From assembly GCA_037975125.1 (NCBI GenBank), contig CM075853.1, forward strand, positions 49,296,458 through 49,360,457: 64,000 nucleotides of DNA, in the 5' to 3' direction. The notes under the pieces are model-generated. The model was not told the origin of the DNA, ran no database searches, and worked only from the letters and a program-made list of their open reading frames with translations. This document shows, in pieces, positions 34,236-46,354 of the stretch (its first letter is position 1; each line of letters opens with the position of its first letter). A program made the translations under genes and the position numbers. The stretch is from Latrodectus hesperus. Lineage: Eukaryota > Arthropoda > Arachnida > Araneae > Theridiidae.

Positions 34236-36129
34236 GTAAAAATTATTAATTTTAGAACTTTTATTTATCATGAGACTTAATTTATTATATAATTTTTTTA
34301 AACTGGAACATTTGACAGTGAAATCTAGATTTATAATTATTTAAGAATTTTCTATTCAATTAATTTTGATTTTAATTTTTAATGAATCATTTTCATTAAA
34401 CTTATCTGCATCTGCTTGTCAGTAAATAAGGTGTACATGTCCATATTTAGTATTCTAAGTTTTTAGATTCTTGACATTATCAGAAATTTTTAAATATAAG
34501 TTTGATATTTAATATAACAAAATTTGGACAGTTATCTGGTATGCATTATTTATGTTACAGATTTTACTAACTTAAAAGCATGTTTTAAAGTATGAGGTCT
34601 AAAATTTTAAGAAATATCCTTGCTGTGCAGTGATGTATATTTCATTCATAAATTTTTTTAATAAGAAGTGAATAGCAACAACAAATAATGGATTCATGAT
34701 GCAAAATAAAATTAGTTGTGTTATGATAAAATAGACACTGTTTTCCTGCTCAGTATTAAAAAATATTTTTTTCTTAATGTTAACATAACACTGCCTTCAA
34801 AAAAAAATTTTGAAGAGTTCTTTGTGCTGTTGAATATTGAGATGATGAATAATTTAAATAGTATTTATTAATCCTAATAATTTTTTAAATAATATTAATT
34901 TAAATATATTGAATGAAATATCCTTATATTTAATGTTATTAGCAGCTTATAATAAATTATATATATTTCTCAATTGCGAATAAAATATGTGATTCTTTAA
35001 TTGTCCATTATTAGGACATGTGCTTTCAAATATTGCATATCAAATATTTTTATAACTATTAAAATATTAATCATATAAAATTTCCTATTGATCAAATATG
35101 TTTATGTTAAATACTTAAAGTTAAATTTTACTCATTTTTGAATTTTAGAGATATATGCTTTGAAACTACTGATATTAAGTTAATGCATTTAAAATACTTT
35201 TTATTTACTTTTTTAATATTAAAAGTGGCAAATAAGAAAGCGAGAAATGCCAATAACAAAATGATAAATATATTAGATTGGATATAAATAATAAAAGTTT
35301 TCATGAAATTTAAAAACATAGATTCATAGTAATCAGTATCTAAAATAAAATCAACCTTGGTAGTAATAACACCATTTATACATGTGTGCATTGAATCAAA
35401 CAGATATTTTATGCCAGGAACAAGTATAATTGCCCAAGCAGCTTCAGCACAATTCCACAATTCATCAACTGTGATGACTCACATGTGTGGCCAGCACAGC
35501 ATGTCCATTTTTGGACCTTGTGCCATAAAACCCAACCAACCAACCAAACATGTGTTAGTAATAACAAACCATTAAGATCTAATGCTGCATTCTGTTTAAG
35601 AGTCCTGAACATATCAATTCGTTACAATGCTGATAGTTAAACAACACTGATCAACTCAAGCATAATATTTGCGATATAACAGACCATAATCCAAATTAGT
35701 ATATTGTGTCGACTTCTGTTTGTCAGAAACATGTTAGCCAAGTTTTTCTTTTGCTTAAACGCAACATCATTACTTTTTATCAGTCAATAAGGTTCAAATG
35801 CAATTGGTGTTAGAGCAACTTCTTTATTTAATTATAAATGATTTATTAAAATTTTTCTTTAAACACTCTTTAATGTATTTATGGAATTTTCATTTGGTGA
35901 GATAAGTGCTGTTCTGCCTATAATTATACATGATTTTGTTGAAAAATTAATCATTTGCATGTTACAATATCTTTTCCATGTTTTTGTAAATTTAATGTGT
36001 ATAGAGTATCAATTGTTGTAGCAGTTCTAATGATCAACAGTATAATGTTATCTGCATTTTGTTATCAACTGAGATTACCTTTTAGTTAATATATTTTTAA
36101 CTTTTTGCAATATAAAATTTTTAAAATAG
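34236..36129 (+). other. Intron 7 of the Nav-like gene
   Basis: AT-rich. It holds an unexplained minus-strand open frame at 35128-35460 and next to it, near 35475-35560, a GC-richer patch with CCAACCAACCAACC that looks like the edge of an interspersed repeat. Confidence 0.55.
35128..35460 (-). other. Unrecognised 110-codon open frame with hydrophobic segments
   Basis: Minus strand. It begins near MWNCAEAAWAIILVPGIKYL and has a strongly hydrophobic stretch (SNIFIILLLAFLAFLFATFN) followed by a basic tail. The frame is open at a length above chance for this AT content. No family was recognised. It begins exactly at the edge of the neighbouring repeat-like patch. It could be a fragment of a membrane-protein gene, a retrocopy or chance; no start context or splice sites support expression. 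Confidence 0.25.
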
Positions 36130-36261
36130 GTTAATGCTGCAGTTGGACCAGTTAGTGCATTTTTCTTTGTTCCTGTTATTCTAGTTGGCTCCTTTTATCT
36201 TCGAAATTTGATGTTGATTGTTGTTGCTACATCTTTTAACTCTGTTGTGGAAACAGCAAAA
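36130..36261 (+). CDS. Nav-like channel exon 8: domain I S6
   Basis: Seen: acceptor TTTTTAAAATAG ending at 36129 and donor AAA|gtaagc at 36262; phase 0 in and out, exactly 44 codons. The product starts VNAAVGP and holds VILVGSFYLRNLMLIVVATS. Known: para reads LRAAGPWHMLFF then [20 protein letters not shown]. GSFYL and the S6 asparagine are kept. Odd: arginine replaces a hydrophobic residue just before that asparagine (YLRNL against YLVNL), inside the pore-lining helix. Confidence 0.9.
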
Positions 36262-38083
36262 GTAAGCTTCTTATTATTATTTTGTTATAATTTTGTAATT
36301 GCATTTAAAAACTATTTGCTTCTAGTTTTCCATGGAAAGAAAATATACTTCCATTGATTGTAATTTTAAATTATAATTTTTCTGATATTTATATTTATTA
36401 TCAATAATTAATATTATTAGTGATTATGATGTAAACATAGTACTAATATATAAAATATTGAGCAACATTAAGCTTTACAGTTGTTACCAAATTTAATACA
36501 TAAACCATTTATAAAACTTACAGTATTATTTGAAATAACTCACCTATAAATTTACTTTTCTTTCAGTTTTCTGTATACCTTATACACTCTTTGAAATGAT
36601 TTTCTTAAATATATTACTGTTGAAAGAATCTTAAAAAGAATTTGATAAAATTTCTGTAAAGTAGATTAATATTACTTTCTGTTAGGGATTGTGTGTACTT
36701 TTTTCTCTATTCTCATTAATATTTTTCAATAGCTTTTATGATTAATAAATTAACAATTTTTTATGGTTAAGTAATTTATGTGAATAATAATGATGAAAAA
36801 ATGTTTATGTGCAACTAAATGAATTTAAACATATCACTTAGCAATTTTAAGTATGACATTTATAATTGTATATGTGTGTCAATCTAAGAAATTGCAAAAC
36901 TGATTTGGAATAATTTTTGGTATGATATTCAAGTTTAATGGTAAGAAATTTGAATTAATACATAATTTAGCTATTCTATTTAATTTATAGATATTCTAAA
37001 AGTTAAGTTTGGAATATTGTATTGCTAATCACTTATACATTTTATATATCTTTTCAATAAATGTTCTTGTTTTATGTGTTTAGTTATTAGTGTTGCTGTT
37101 CTTCTGATCAGCAGAATATACATGCAAAAAATTAATAAATTGGATAACAAAAATTGATTTGAAAAATACAGATTTATCAAATTTTTAATTATGTTCTTTT
37201 ATAATAATTTCAATCAGTGAAAGAGTTTATAACAAATTTCAAAATTATTTTGCATTATTGGATTCTGTAAATCATAAAATTCTTTGAGAAAAAATGTTTG
37301 ACTCTGAATGAGATGAAAGTTATTAAAATTGTGTAAAAATGTAAAGCAAATTTTTTAAAAATTATTATCTGTAGAAAAATTCATAGATAAAATATTGACA
37401 TCATTTCATAGAAAAATGAAATTAAAATACTGTCATTACTTCAATAACAATAAGTTGAAAACAGACACTGTACATAACTTAATTTTTTCTTGTGAAATGT
37501 GCAATTAAAAAATTAAAATACATAATTGTATATTAAAAATTCTGCAAACTATTATTCATAGAATTTTGTGTTATGAATTTCCAATAAGAAAGTCATTCTA
37601 AAGTAAATTTTATATATTTAAAATTTTTAACATTTAATTTTAAAAGTTGTAAAGACAATATGTGTTTATTTGTGTACAGTTAAATGTGATAATGTGCATG
37701 TGTACTTTAATGCTTTTTTATTTTTAATTTTGACAGAATATCAATGTATATTGCTCAAATCAATATATATTTAGAAATTCTGATTGTTCCACTTCTCCTT
37801 TAAAAAATTAATTATCAAGAAATAATTTATGTAATTATAGTTGTTATCATAATTAGTTAAAGGCACAGAGTATTTCAGTTGATAAATGGTTTCATTATTT
37901 ATCAAATGATATATTTTTAAAAGGAAGATTCATTTTATAGTTTCTTTGAAGTTTAAAAACTGAAAATGTGTTCTGTGATCCATTATAAATTCAAAAATTA
38001 TAATCCTAAAATTTTATTTTATCCCACATTTGATAAAAGGAAAATTTCTGTCAATTATTTATTTTTTTTAAATATATTTACAG
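36262..38083 (+). other. Intron 8 of the Nav-like gene
   Basis: Plain AT-rich sequence; I recognise no repeat family or coding content. Confidence 0.6.
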
Positions 38084-38323
38084 GAAAACAAAGAAAAGCT
38101 GTCAGATTACTCATACCATAGCTATTTTCCATTTGACATAAAACGGTTGGCATTGTATCCTTTAGAAACTACTCAAGAAACTTTAGATCAAGTAAAGGAA
38201 GAACAAATTAATATTATGGATCACAGGAAAATAGTACAAGAAAATTGGAAAAACTTTAAATCTACAATCAAACATTATATGATCCAGGAATTACATGAAG
38301 AAAATGAAGACTTAGACTTTCAT
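38084..38323 (+). CDS. Nav-like channel exon 9: domain I-II linker
   Basis: Seen: acceptor TATTTACAG ending at 38083. The product opens ENKEKLSDYSYH and is polar and charged throughout, with no membrane helix. I chose the donor CAT|gtaata at 38324 (80 codons, phase 0 out). Reading on reaches a TAA near 38366, and a weaker donor, TTGA|gtacaa, would give phase 1. This linker is poorly conserved in the family, so the assignment rests on position, acceptor and the open frame directly behind S6. The 3' end is the least certain part. Confidence 0.65.
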
Positions 38324-38876
38324 GTAATATATTTTCATAAAACTTTGAGTACAACTAAGTCTATATAACCCTTAATTATAGTTTTTGTAAACATTCTACT
38401 GATTTTACAAGTAATTAAGTCTAAGATATAATTCTCTGTTTGATTGTTCCTATTGGAATTTATAAATGTGATAAAATATTTTACATTATAATTGTCAATG
38501 AAATTATTTAAACTAACCATTTTCTCTAATTTAGATGCTTTCAATTTGCTTTTATAGTTGCTTTTGCTCTTGATCTTGAAAATATTTGTTAAATTGAAAA
38601 CAATAGATATTTTTAACATGTATATTTAATTGCAATCACTATTTAGTTAAATTTCTTGTAACTTATATTAAAAAATTAGTTTATTATTATTAAATTAGGT
38701 TATTAGTTTCAACCTGTTTAAGTATTTCATTTTACGGTACAAATATAGGCTACTAATTGGATAAGTTGTTAATAATTCCAAATCAGAAAATTAATTAGAA
38801 TTTATGAAATCAAATAAAATTACATAATTAAAGCATTTATTATAACATGTAAAATTAATTTATACTTTTTTTACAG

Positions 38877-38928
38877 TTTAAAAGATGTAATCAGAGGGAG
38901 AAAACAAATACTATTTCTATGATTTCAA
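38877..38928 (+). CDS. Nav-like channel exon 10: short domain I-II linker exon (tentative)
   Basis: Seen: a strong acceptor (TTTTTTTACAG) ends at 38876, followed by FKRCNQREKTNTISMIS and a donor TCAA|gtgaga at 38929. Phase 0 in, phase 1 out. Exon 11 begins with two bases completing a codon, so a phase-1 exon must precede it, and this one fits. No family motif confirms it. The alternative is that exon 9 uses the phase-1 donor near 38350 and skips this exon. Confidence 0.5.
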
Positions 38929-39758
38929 GTGAGAATATCATGATTTGATTATCTTATATATAAAATAGATGCTCACTTTTATCCAGTATTTATGATTTAT
39001 TTGTAATGTATATTTATTTTTTTCTTTCCAAGATTACTTTATTAGATGTTTGGATTAATTAATTTCTGTGTATAAAAAGATTTAATCTCTACTTTTGTAT
39101 CAAAGTAATAGAAATTAACTTTTTTTAATATGTTGCAACATTTTGAAAATAGTTTCCTTTATTCATAACAGAGTAATTTTATAAAGCTATTAAAATTTTG
39201 AAACTTAGTCATGCCTGTATGAAAAATATTTTAATCAATGAAACAAAAAATATAAATAGCTGAAAAAAATATTTTAATATGACAACCATATTGCATCAAA
39301 TACTTCCTTTCATAATTTTTAGCTCTTTAATTTTGTTGCATTTTTTAATGTTTTATTAAATTATTGTGTGATTAATTTTTTCTACATCATTTTAAAGTGA
39401 GAAATTATAACTAATCCTTTTAATATTTATGCTTATAACATTTTATTATGTAAGACATACATTTTGTGGTATAAACTTGCATCATGCTTATTTTGAAATA
39501 TTTTCATCAATCTTATTACTTCCATAAGTGGAAAGTAAGGAATAAACTATATTTCTTGATTTGAGGAAATTCTCAAAGAGTAGCTGGTGACTTGATAAAA
39601 AAATAGTAATTCTGTTGTTGATGTGAGTTACAATTTTTAAGAAATACATGAACTGAAATAATCATTATAAATTAGTTTGTTTATGTTTTAAGGTACATTA
39701 ATTTTTGTTTTGCTTTCGAAATTATTAATTAATAGTAGTTTTTTTTCTTTTCTTTTAG
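38929..39758 (+). other. Intron 10 of the Nav-like gene
   Basis: AT-rich, nothing recognised. The preceding intron 9 (38324-38876) is likewise featureless. Confidence 0.5.
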
Positions 39759-39919
39759 ATTATTGCAAAATATTTCTCCTATGTATTAGGAAAGTAGCAA
39801 ATAGTGCTATGTTTAAAAACTTCATTTTGTTTGTAATACTAGCAAATGCAGTATTTCTTGCTGCAGTGCATGCAGATATGTCAGAAGAATTTACCCAAAC
39901 ATTAAAAATAGCTAATCAT
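39759..39919 (+). CDS. Nav-like channel exon 11: domain II pre-S1 and S1
   Basis: Seen: acceptor TTTCTTTTAG ending at 39758 and donor CAT|gtatga at 39920; phase 1 in, phase 0 out. It encodes YCKIFLLCIRKVANSAMFKN, a hydrophobic helix, then ADMSEEFTQTLKIANH. Known: domain II of para opens DCCWVWLKFQ and ends its S1-S2 loop HHDMNKEMERVLKSGNY. The DM.(E/K)E pattern and the exon break at this point distinguish domain II from domain III. Confidence 0.85.
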
Positions 39920-40001
39920 GTATGAAACATTTTCTACAATATTTTATTGGAAATACTTCTTACTTAATCAAATAAAATGATAATTTATCTTTTTCTTATA
40001 G

Positions 40002-40172
40002 GTCTTCATTGGGGTTTTTTTCCTTGAATTTATGATTTTATTTTTGGCTTACAATATCAACTACTTTTTCAATTGGCTTAATATTATAGAGTTTACTGTC
40101 CTTGTAATTATTATCTTCAGTGAAATAGATGGTCATTTATCTAAATATAGCATCATCAGAACTCTTAGATTG
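40002..40172 (+). CDS. Nav-like channel exon 12: domain II S2, S3 and start of S4
   Basis: Seen: an 82-base intron separates it from exon 11; acceptor TTCTTATAG ends at 40001 and donor TTG|gtatgt starts at 40173. Phase 0 in and out, 57 codons. The product starts VFIGVFFLEFMILFL, passes NWLNIIEFTVLVIII and ends SKYSIIRTLRL. Known: para has FTATFAIEATMKL, GWNIFDFIIV and SVLRSFRLL. The S2 glutamate is kept; the S3 aspartate is glutamate (IIEF). The first two S4 arginines are present and the helix continues in exon 13. Confidence 0.88.
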
Positions 40173-41049
40173 GTATGTACATTTTGGTAAATTTTCTTTT
40201 TTTCTCACATATATAAAAACTCATCAGTTTCTGTTATGCAACACTTTTTGTGCAATTTCTCTCATTATTTGTGAAATACATATGCTATTACAAAGTTTTT
40301 AAGATTTTTATTTTTTAACAAACAGTTCTACTTTTGATAAATAAAAATGTGCTTATCCATAATTAAATTTGTTGAAAAGATGCAGCTCTCTGTATTACAT
40401 TAGGAAATATTTAAACAACCAAGTAAGTTTAACCAAGATTTTGCTGATCAAGAACTTGCACCTATCAAGTTGTAAGAATTTATAACTACTTGAAGTATTT
40501 GAAATGATTCAAAATTTTATGATTAATTCATTTTTTGGATATTTTTTGTTTAGCTTTATTGTGTTGTCAATGTTTATTTTTCTGTTAATTTTAATTCGGT
40601 TTTTACATGAGAAAAAGTTGTTAATTTCCTATGAGATAAAAAAACTTCTTTAATTTTAAAATTACACTTTTGTTTTTTATCTTGTGTCATTGCTGAATTT
40701 TTTTTTCTTTTAAACATATCTTTTCTTTAGAAAAGATATTTTTACACACTTCAATTACTGCATCTTATTTCAAAATATTATCTTTTTATTGAATTGAGTT
40801 ATGCAGATTATCATGAAAGCATCTAGATTATCATAAAATAAGTAAACAGTCTAATGCATTATAATATTCTTATTAAAAATCTCAGTTAATTTTGGAAGGA
40901 AATGCCATACAAAGTTACTTGTACAGCTTCAAAATGATTAAAATTTTATTCATATATTACATTTAAAATTTTAAATCACATGATTAAAAAAAACTGCTCT
41001 GAGGCAATACAAATGGGTTTTTTCAGTTGGTCAAACAAGCATGAAAATC

Positions 41050-41350
41050 AATGTTATGTCCTTGAGATATCTATCAGATTTTTACCTGATTTTCGCTTTG
41101 TCTCTTTTATATCCACATGATATCTGATTATCTGTGGCACATCCACCTGTTACCCAAAGGATCGCAGCAAATAGATATCTTGGGGGTATTTGGTTATTGT
41201 GACATTTTATAGATATGTTTTGGATATTTTAGATATGCCTTGAATGTCTCCTAGGTAATTAAAAGATATCTATGGGATGTTCTGATATCCAAAATCAAAT
41301 AAGATGTGCTATCTATGAGATATCCAAATCAAATTTATTTGGATATGCTT
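41050..41350. repeat. GATATC-rich repeat patch
   Basis: GATATC, ATATCC and GGATAT words recur many times in 300 bases, in a stretch less AT-rich than its surroundings. A similar patch flanks the composite repeat at 45560-46560. Probably two pieces of one unidentified repeat family; I could not align them end to end. Confidence 0.4.
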
Positions 41351-44300
41351 TTTATATCTTATTATTTTAGTTTTTTTAAATTAATAATTACAAGTATACC
41401 AGAATTATTAAAAGCATAAAGCTATTATACTAATAAAATTTTCATTAATTTAAGTAATTTCTCCCATAATTTTTATAAGTTATTTACAATGATATTATTC
41501 TGAAATATTCCAAAGCTGTGGATAAATATTTTTTAAGCTAGACTCATTGCTCTATTAGCTAAATACTTAACTCCAAAAGAAAAATTATAAAGTGATGTCA
41601 TAGTAATGACTTCTAATGCTAAAAGTTCATACACAATGTGACTTAATTTTATGAAATATTAAGAATTTATAAATGCATTTATTATTCAAAATTTTTCAAA
41701 TTATTAAAAGTAAAATCATGTAAAATTTTATTTTTGATCGAATTAAAAAAATTTTAAAATAAGTTGATATGAGCATCCAAATTAAATTCTGCATGGGTTT
41801 GAGGAACTTGATTAATGATGAAGCATCATGATTTCTTGAAAATTAAAAAAGTAGAAATATTTTCTTTCAAAATATAATTTTTTTTACTATTGCACCAGCC
41901 TTTAATGTAAAAACAAAATCTATAGGGTCAACAAGTTTAATTAATTTTTTATATGCATTATTAAATTTTTAATTAAATTACTGATTTTGAGATGATTTCT
42001 TAGTTTTATAATAGTAAATAGGAATCGAGGATTTACTTAATAGTGACAAATTGAATACATATTTCAAATTTCAGTCTTAGCTTATAATACTTTCAAGTAT
42101 ATATTTTGTTAAATTCTTTACCACTAAAATTGAATACTGAAAATATTAATTTTCAAAGTAAAACTTTTAATTATACAAATTTTTAAAAATTTTAAGCATT
42201 AAATACCTTTTGAAAATTTGAAGAATATATATAATATATAAATGACTACATTAAAATAATTCATTGAGAAATTTTTAGATTGCCAAACAGTATACATTCT
42301 TTTTAAATTCAACGATAAACATTCCTTATGGAAAACTTTATTAACTTTTTGAAAAGAAAATATTTGCATTATGTGAAATAAATTTTTTATTGAAATGTAT
42401 TATGTATTTACAGCACTAACATGTATTATTTTCTCAATATAAAGAAGCTAATTCCACATATTTTTCAAATTCTTAATTAAAATTTTAAAATAAAATTTAC
42501 AGTCCAACTTTTATGAAAACTAATTTATAAAAATCAATTTAATGTCTTTCATCCATTAATAAATTAATTCATATATTTTTCTTTATATAGATCCAATTTA
42601 TTAATAAAGATCATTACAATATCTATTTTAAAATCTAACAGTAACTGCAAATATTTTCTACAAGAGTGTTCTAGTTTAAACTTATTTCCATTTTATACAT
42701 TAAACTTATTTCCATTTGATACATTATCCAAAAGTATTTAAAACTACTGCAAAAAAATAAAGAAATAACGAAATCTAAGATTATGCATAATTTAATGCAC
42801 TTACTATAAAACAGTTTTGCATTTTGAGCATAAAATTGACAAATATCTATTTTTTATAATAATAAGTATGTATTGGGAAAGTCAGTTAAGGAAACAATTA
42901 TTAGAAAGCAAAGCTTATTTAGAAAAATTGTTTTTATTTTATCATAATGAGAACATTATTAAAAGTGACTGTGCTGAGCTGTGCCTTCTATGCCTCTTAA
43001 AAAAATCCTCTTCTCTGATGCCTCAGTACTAGCTAAATCTATAAAGAAGAAATAAATTACTAAATTAGTATGAGTAATATTTTAAATAATTATATTTTGC
43101 TTTTTATTTATTTAATTAGAAAGTACTCTATATGATTATTTTTGAGATCACTTGATATAAATTGATTATAATCATTGATTAATGAAACACTTGTAAATTA
43201 AAATGTAATTTACCTGTAAAATTTATTTCTGTCAATTGAAGTAAGAAAAAATTTTGCAGACTTCTATCAACAGAGCACTATTAATTAATTCATAAATTTA
43301 ATTTGAAGGCTTTCACCAAAAAACTGTTGCTAAGTCGATAATATTGCCTATCTTAACAGTAGTTAACTCATTTTAAGTTTCTTCATGTGATAAAATAATT
43401 AACTGTATAAAAAACCTAAATAAATCAAAATGAATCTATATTTTGCAGATGTTAACTTAAAAAATTTAAGCTCACTTTAACTGTTAAATATCTACTTAAA
43501 TATAGAAAATTCTTAAGTAAAGAATAACAATAGAATCCTCTTGTAGGAAACTATATAGTGTTGCCCATCAATCTGTCAACAAACATGTTGATAGAAAAAA
43601 AAAATTAAAGAAAATGTATTTGTTATAAAAGGAAAATAATGGAACCGAATTTATTTGTTGTTTGTATTTTTACCCGTCCAAAAGTAAACTAAATTAATTA
43701 CGTAAGTGCAATACACATATATATCATTTATATTACAAAAACATATTTCATATCAGATGAGATAAAAATAAAACACCTAAATCTTAAAATAAATATTTAT
43801 TAATATAAGTGAGACAAATATTTTCAAAGTATAATGTTTCTGTTTCATATCTATAAAAATTGAAGTTATTTTCTTCTGATAACAACAGTGCTTTTAAAAA
43901 TAGGGGATGTTTTTTCTTAAAAAAGCAACCTGCAAAAGCAAAATTCTGTAAAAAGATTAAAAATTAAGCAATTACTTTTTTTTTTTTTGCTGTGACATCA
44001 GTTTTAACACATTACATAGTAATAGATATAAATTTATTAGAGCAAAAATAATTTTTGTAATTCAATTTTATTATTTAATACATATATCCAATTCCATCAT
44101 TACAAAATGAAAATATATCAACAACTATTGTGGTTTTAATTTGTTCACATACATAATAGAGAAGGAAATTTTACTCAGAAAATATAACTAAAAAATTAGA
44201 AAAGAAAGGTTTTAATTCATGAAAAAATATTTAATTTAAAGTAAAGATTTTCATTTAATGAAGTAAATCCATTTGAAAAATCACCTAATTTTTAAAATAC

Positions 44301-45611
44301 AATTCAATCCAGTGAAAGGAACCAAAATTTAAAACTTGAGTTTTCATAAGACCAATGGAAAATTAATTTTAAGAATCTTAAAATTTGTAATCTTTATTTA
44401 AATATAACTTTTATGCTTGAAATCAACAAAATATATTAATAATGAGTAAAATTCTGTTTTTATAGTATTTCTATATTTACCATTTACTGTTTGTGAATAT
44501 CAAGAATTAATTTTTAATTTCAAATATAATTTTAATTAGCAACACTAAACTGCATTATAACCTGAACTCTTGAGATATTTGGTAAATTATTAGTAATTTT
44601 CTATTTAAAATAGAACTTCACTATTATAAGAAAACTGCAATGTATTGTGAATTCTCTGGTAATATTTTTGTGAATGATATTTAATGTAACTTTAAAATTT
44701 ACTTCAGATTTCTATTAACCATATTTGAAACAACAAAATCTAGAAATGTGAACAAATAAGTAGTATTGAACAATAGAAAATTTAACAAAACTGGGCACTT
44801 CTCCAAAATCCTTGTGACTTTAGGGAAAAATGACACCACACAATTTTTAACCAACAATAAAAAACTGTATACCAAATACACGATTGTTACTCTTATAAAA
44901 CATTCTTGTTTCTTTAAAGTTCTGGTTTTACAATTACTTTTTGGCTTTTGCACCCGATTATCATAAACATTTCAGACATCTAATACAGAGCTAAATATAA
45001 CTGTTTGCCAGTATAAATTTTGTATTAGTAAGTTATTATGTCTGTAAAAACTAAAACAATAAAAACTGATACTTTTCTGTAAAAGAAGTACTTTAATTAA
45101 TAATTAGAATAATAATGTGTTTTAATAATAATTAGAAACTTAATTTAGCATTCATATAATATTTATTTTAATATTAATTAAGAAACAAATTTTTTTAAGC
45201 AGAACTAATCTCAAAGCTTAGATTTTACTGTGTTTATTAATTTTTTGTTCTTAATAATAAATCATATTGAAGTAAAAGAAAAAATCTATTCATTAATTAT
45301 AACATTCAAAACAGAATAAAGTAAAATATTCAAATATCAAAAAATATCAAACACTTTCAAAAGTTTATTTTATAAATCTTCCCACCTCTCTCGTCTGTAA
45401 TTTTAATCTGTAATAATCAAAATCTGGATAAAGATTAACTAGCATGATTTTTTGCCACTTTATTTTAATTGAAAATAATTTAATTTGTAGTAATGCTGTT
45501 TTTCGACTTCATTCACTTTGTTTAATAAAGTATAGCTTTCTATGAAAATGTACCTGTGAAATCCAGTGTTTGATATCCTACAAATATCCATAGTCTAGAT
45601 ATCCGGATATT

Positions 45612-46354
45612 CTTCTTCTTCTTCTTAGAATTGGGTTTGTATGTCATTGGGCACCTCTGCTTTTATTAGCATTTTGTACCATTAACTCCAAACCCAATGT
45701 TTCCTAGTTCCAGTTGCTCGGGTCACCCACTTTATTAATAAAGTCCGATAACCCTTTAATGGAGTCTAGGTGTAACTCTAGTATGGATGATGCCTAAAGA
45801 GGTTAATCTAGGGAGGGCAAGAGCCTCGCATTCATAAATGATATGCTCTGCTGTTTCCTCTTGCGTATGACATTTCCAGCAGATAGGGTCTTGCTGAAAC
45901 AGTCCCATCTGGTCAGAGAGTCAGTCATACTAGGGATAGCTTCCTGACTTTCACCAGAAGATGGTTTGGAGGTCATTTCTACCTCAAGTGAAGGATTCAT
46001 TACTGCCCCTTTACAAGACTGCCTCTGAGTTCCCTTGTCTTTTTCAGCAAGGTCTACTTCAGAGGCATCACCTGTAGATGCAGAAAGGTTTGTTATTTCT
46101 TGTGTCTTTTCAGCCACAAGATAACAATTTATAAGCTCAGGTAATATAAGTCCACCCAGCATTGCCTGAGTTACTGGGCAAGGCAAATTACTCTAGAAGT
46201 TTGCCAGGCAACTAGAGGCTCCGTTAAGACACCAATAACGCGGTGCCAATTAGCCCTAGGCAGGGATCGCATAACACCAGGGTTTACGGGACCTGGTTCG
46301 CGGCCTCTGATTCTATATTCAAGGCTATCCTGTCATTCCTACAGGACGTTCGGT
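45612..46354 (-). mobile_element. Composite LINE-tail repeat, copy 3
   Basis: Minus strand, same layout as copies 1 and 2. An (AAG)n tail lies at its left edge. The frame 45803-46186 reads LVAEKTQEITNLSA, then NPSLEVEMTSKPSSGESQEA, one codon shorter than copy 1. Flanks carry a 14-base direct repeat, GATATCCGGATATT (45598-45611) and GATATCTGGATATT (46355-46368), 13 of 14 identical. It is 5'-truncated relative to copy 2, as usual for LINE-mobilised sequences. Confidence 0.8.

Noticed and set aside
39759..40172. These exons as domain III of the channel
   Set aside because: The S1-S2 loop DM.EEF, the pre-S1 cysteine and the following GEWI pore place them in domain II.
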